Source: Bacteroidales bacterium
Lineage (GTDB): Bacteria > Bacteroidota > Bacteroidia > Bacteroidales > ML635J-15
DNA length: 5,657 nt
Direction: 5' to 3'
Assembly: GCA_007130555.1 (NCBI GenBank)
Contig: SLSH01000080.1
Location: forward strand, 1-5,657
Part shown: in pieces, positions 5,238 to 5,657 of the stretch
Numbering within the stretch: the stretch's first letter is position 1
How the letters are laid out: each line of letters starts with the position of its first letter
Notes under the pieces: model-generated
Databases searched by the model: none
What the model saw: the letters and a program-made list of their open reading frames with translations, nothing else
Told to the model about the DNA's origin: nothing
Made by a program: the position numbers and the translations under genes

Positions 5238-5657
5238 TATAATATTTGCAAATAAAGAATATTTATGGCTTCTGACTCTTATCGCTCCGATAATAGCATG
5301 GTATATTTGGAGACATAAGCAATCATTTGCAAGTTTAAGCATATCATCTTTAAAAGCTTTCGAAAAACAGGGAAAACCTTTTAAATACTGGTTGAGACAT
5401 TTTTTATTTGCTCTCAGAATCTTAGCTTTGGCAGTTTTAATTGTCGCATTTGCACGACCACAAAGTACAGACAGTTGGGAAGAAAGGGAAGTTGAGGGAG
5501 TTGATATTATTCTGGCTCTTGATATCAGCGGAAGTATGTTAGCAGAAGATTTTAAACCCAACAGAATAGAAGCGGCAAAAAACATTGGAATGGAATTTAT
5601 TGCAAGCAGACCTGACGACAGAATCGGTTTGGTAATATATGCAGGCGAAAGTTTTAC
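5230..5657 (+). CDS. batA: BatA, membrane vWA-domain protein (N-terminal part, cut by the right edge)
   Basis: 142 complete codons are present. The start ATG at 5230 lies inside the end of the previous gene: ATGAATAA holds both the start and the upstream TAA, an 8-nt overlap that suggests translational coupling. The N-terminus FANKEYLWLLTLIAPIIAWY (residues 6-25) forms a first membrane helix, followed by a positively charged segment and ASLSISSLKAF (34-44), a stretch typical of BatA. A second helix lies at about 57-75, then ARPQ. The vWA domain begins with VDIILALDISGSMLAEDF (91-108), which carries the MIDAS motif DISGS (98-102), then NRIEAAKN and DDRIGLVIYAGESF to the edge. BatA is an inner-membrane protein thought to work with BatB, BatD and MoxR. 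The remaining vWA domain and C-terminal helix lie outside the window, and batB would be expected next. Confidence 0.92.
   Translation, partial: MNNIIFANKEYLWLLTLIAPIIAWYIWRHKQSFASLSISSLKAFEKQGKPFKYWLRHFLFALRILALAVLIVAFARPQSTDSWEEREVEGVDIILALDISGSMLAEDFKPNRIEAAKNIGMEFIASRPDDRIGLVIYAGESF

Noticed and set aside
5073..5585. 170-codon open frame on the minus strand
   Set aside because: It runs opposite the end of the BatD-like gene and the start of batA, both strongly supported. Its Phe/Ile-rich part is the complement of the acidic Glu/Lys/Asn tail, not a true membrane protein.

Overview
The window looks like chromosome of a low-GC member of the Bacteroidota, probably Bacteroidales or a close relative. 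The reasons are its AT-rich sequence, promoter-like sites of the Bacteroidota type (TAnnTTTG with an upstream TTTG or TTG), the near absence of purine-rich Shine-Dalgarno sites before start codons, a DUF6132-type small membrane protein, and the front half of a Bat (Bacteroides aerotolerance) operon. No mobile element, CRISPR array, rRNA or tRNA was seen.

Bases 1-1070 are read on the minus strand. A small membrane protein with a conserved Cys pair (DUF6132-like) runs off the left edge. Upstream of it lies a complete NfsA/FRP-type FMN nitroreductase. Each has its own candidate promoter. A 172-bp divergent spacer containing a perfect 9-bp inverted repeat separates them from a plus-strand gene for a small single-domain retropepsin-like aspartic protease (1243-1668).

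After a 221-bp spacer holding TTTAACA repeats and a good candidate promoter, four plus-strand genes follow closely: a MoxR AAA+ ATPase (1890-2885), a DUF58 protein with a von Willebrand A (vWA) fold (best start 2941, end 3804), a membrane-anchored protein resembling BatD/DUF4381 proteins (3807-5237), and the first 142 codons of BatA (5230 to the right edge). Spacing tightens along the operon: 55 nt, 2 nt, then an 8-nt overlap. In known Bat operons the MoxR ATPase is thought to act, chaperone-like, on a cytoplasmic DUF58/vWA partner and on membrane vWA proteins (BatA, BatB) with BatD-type periplasmic domains, in envelope maintenance and stress tolerance. The genes here have the residues expected for that.

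Most of the window is recognisable biology. The most unusual item is inside the 476-residue BatD-like protein: about 115 residues that I cannot assign lie between the usual N-terminal beta domain and the membrane segment, where the homologues I remember have only a short linker. The other points worth attention are regulatory: the inverted repeat in the divergent spacer, and the phased TTTAACA repeats upstream of the Bat operon.
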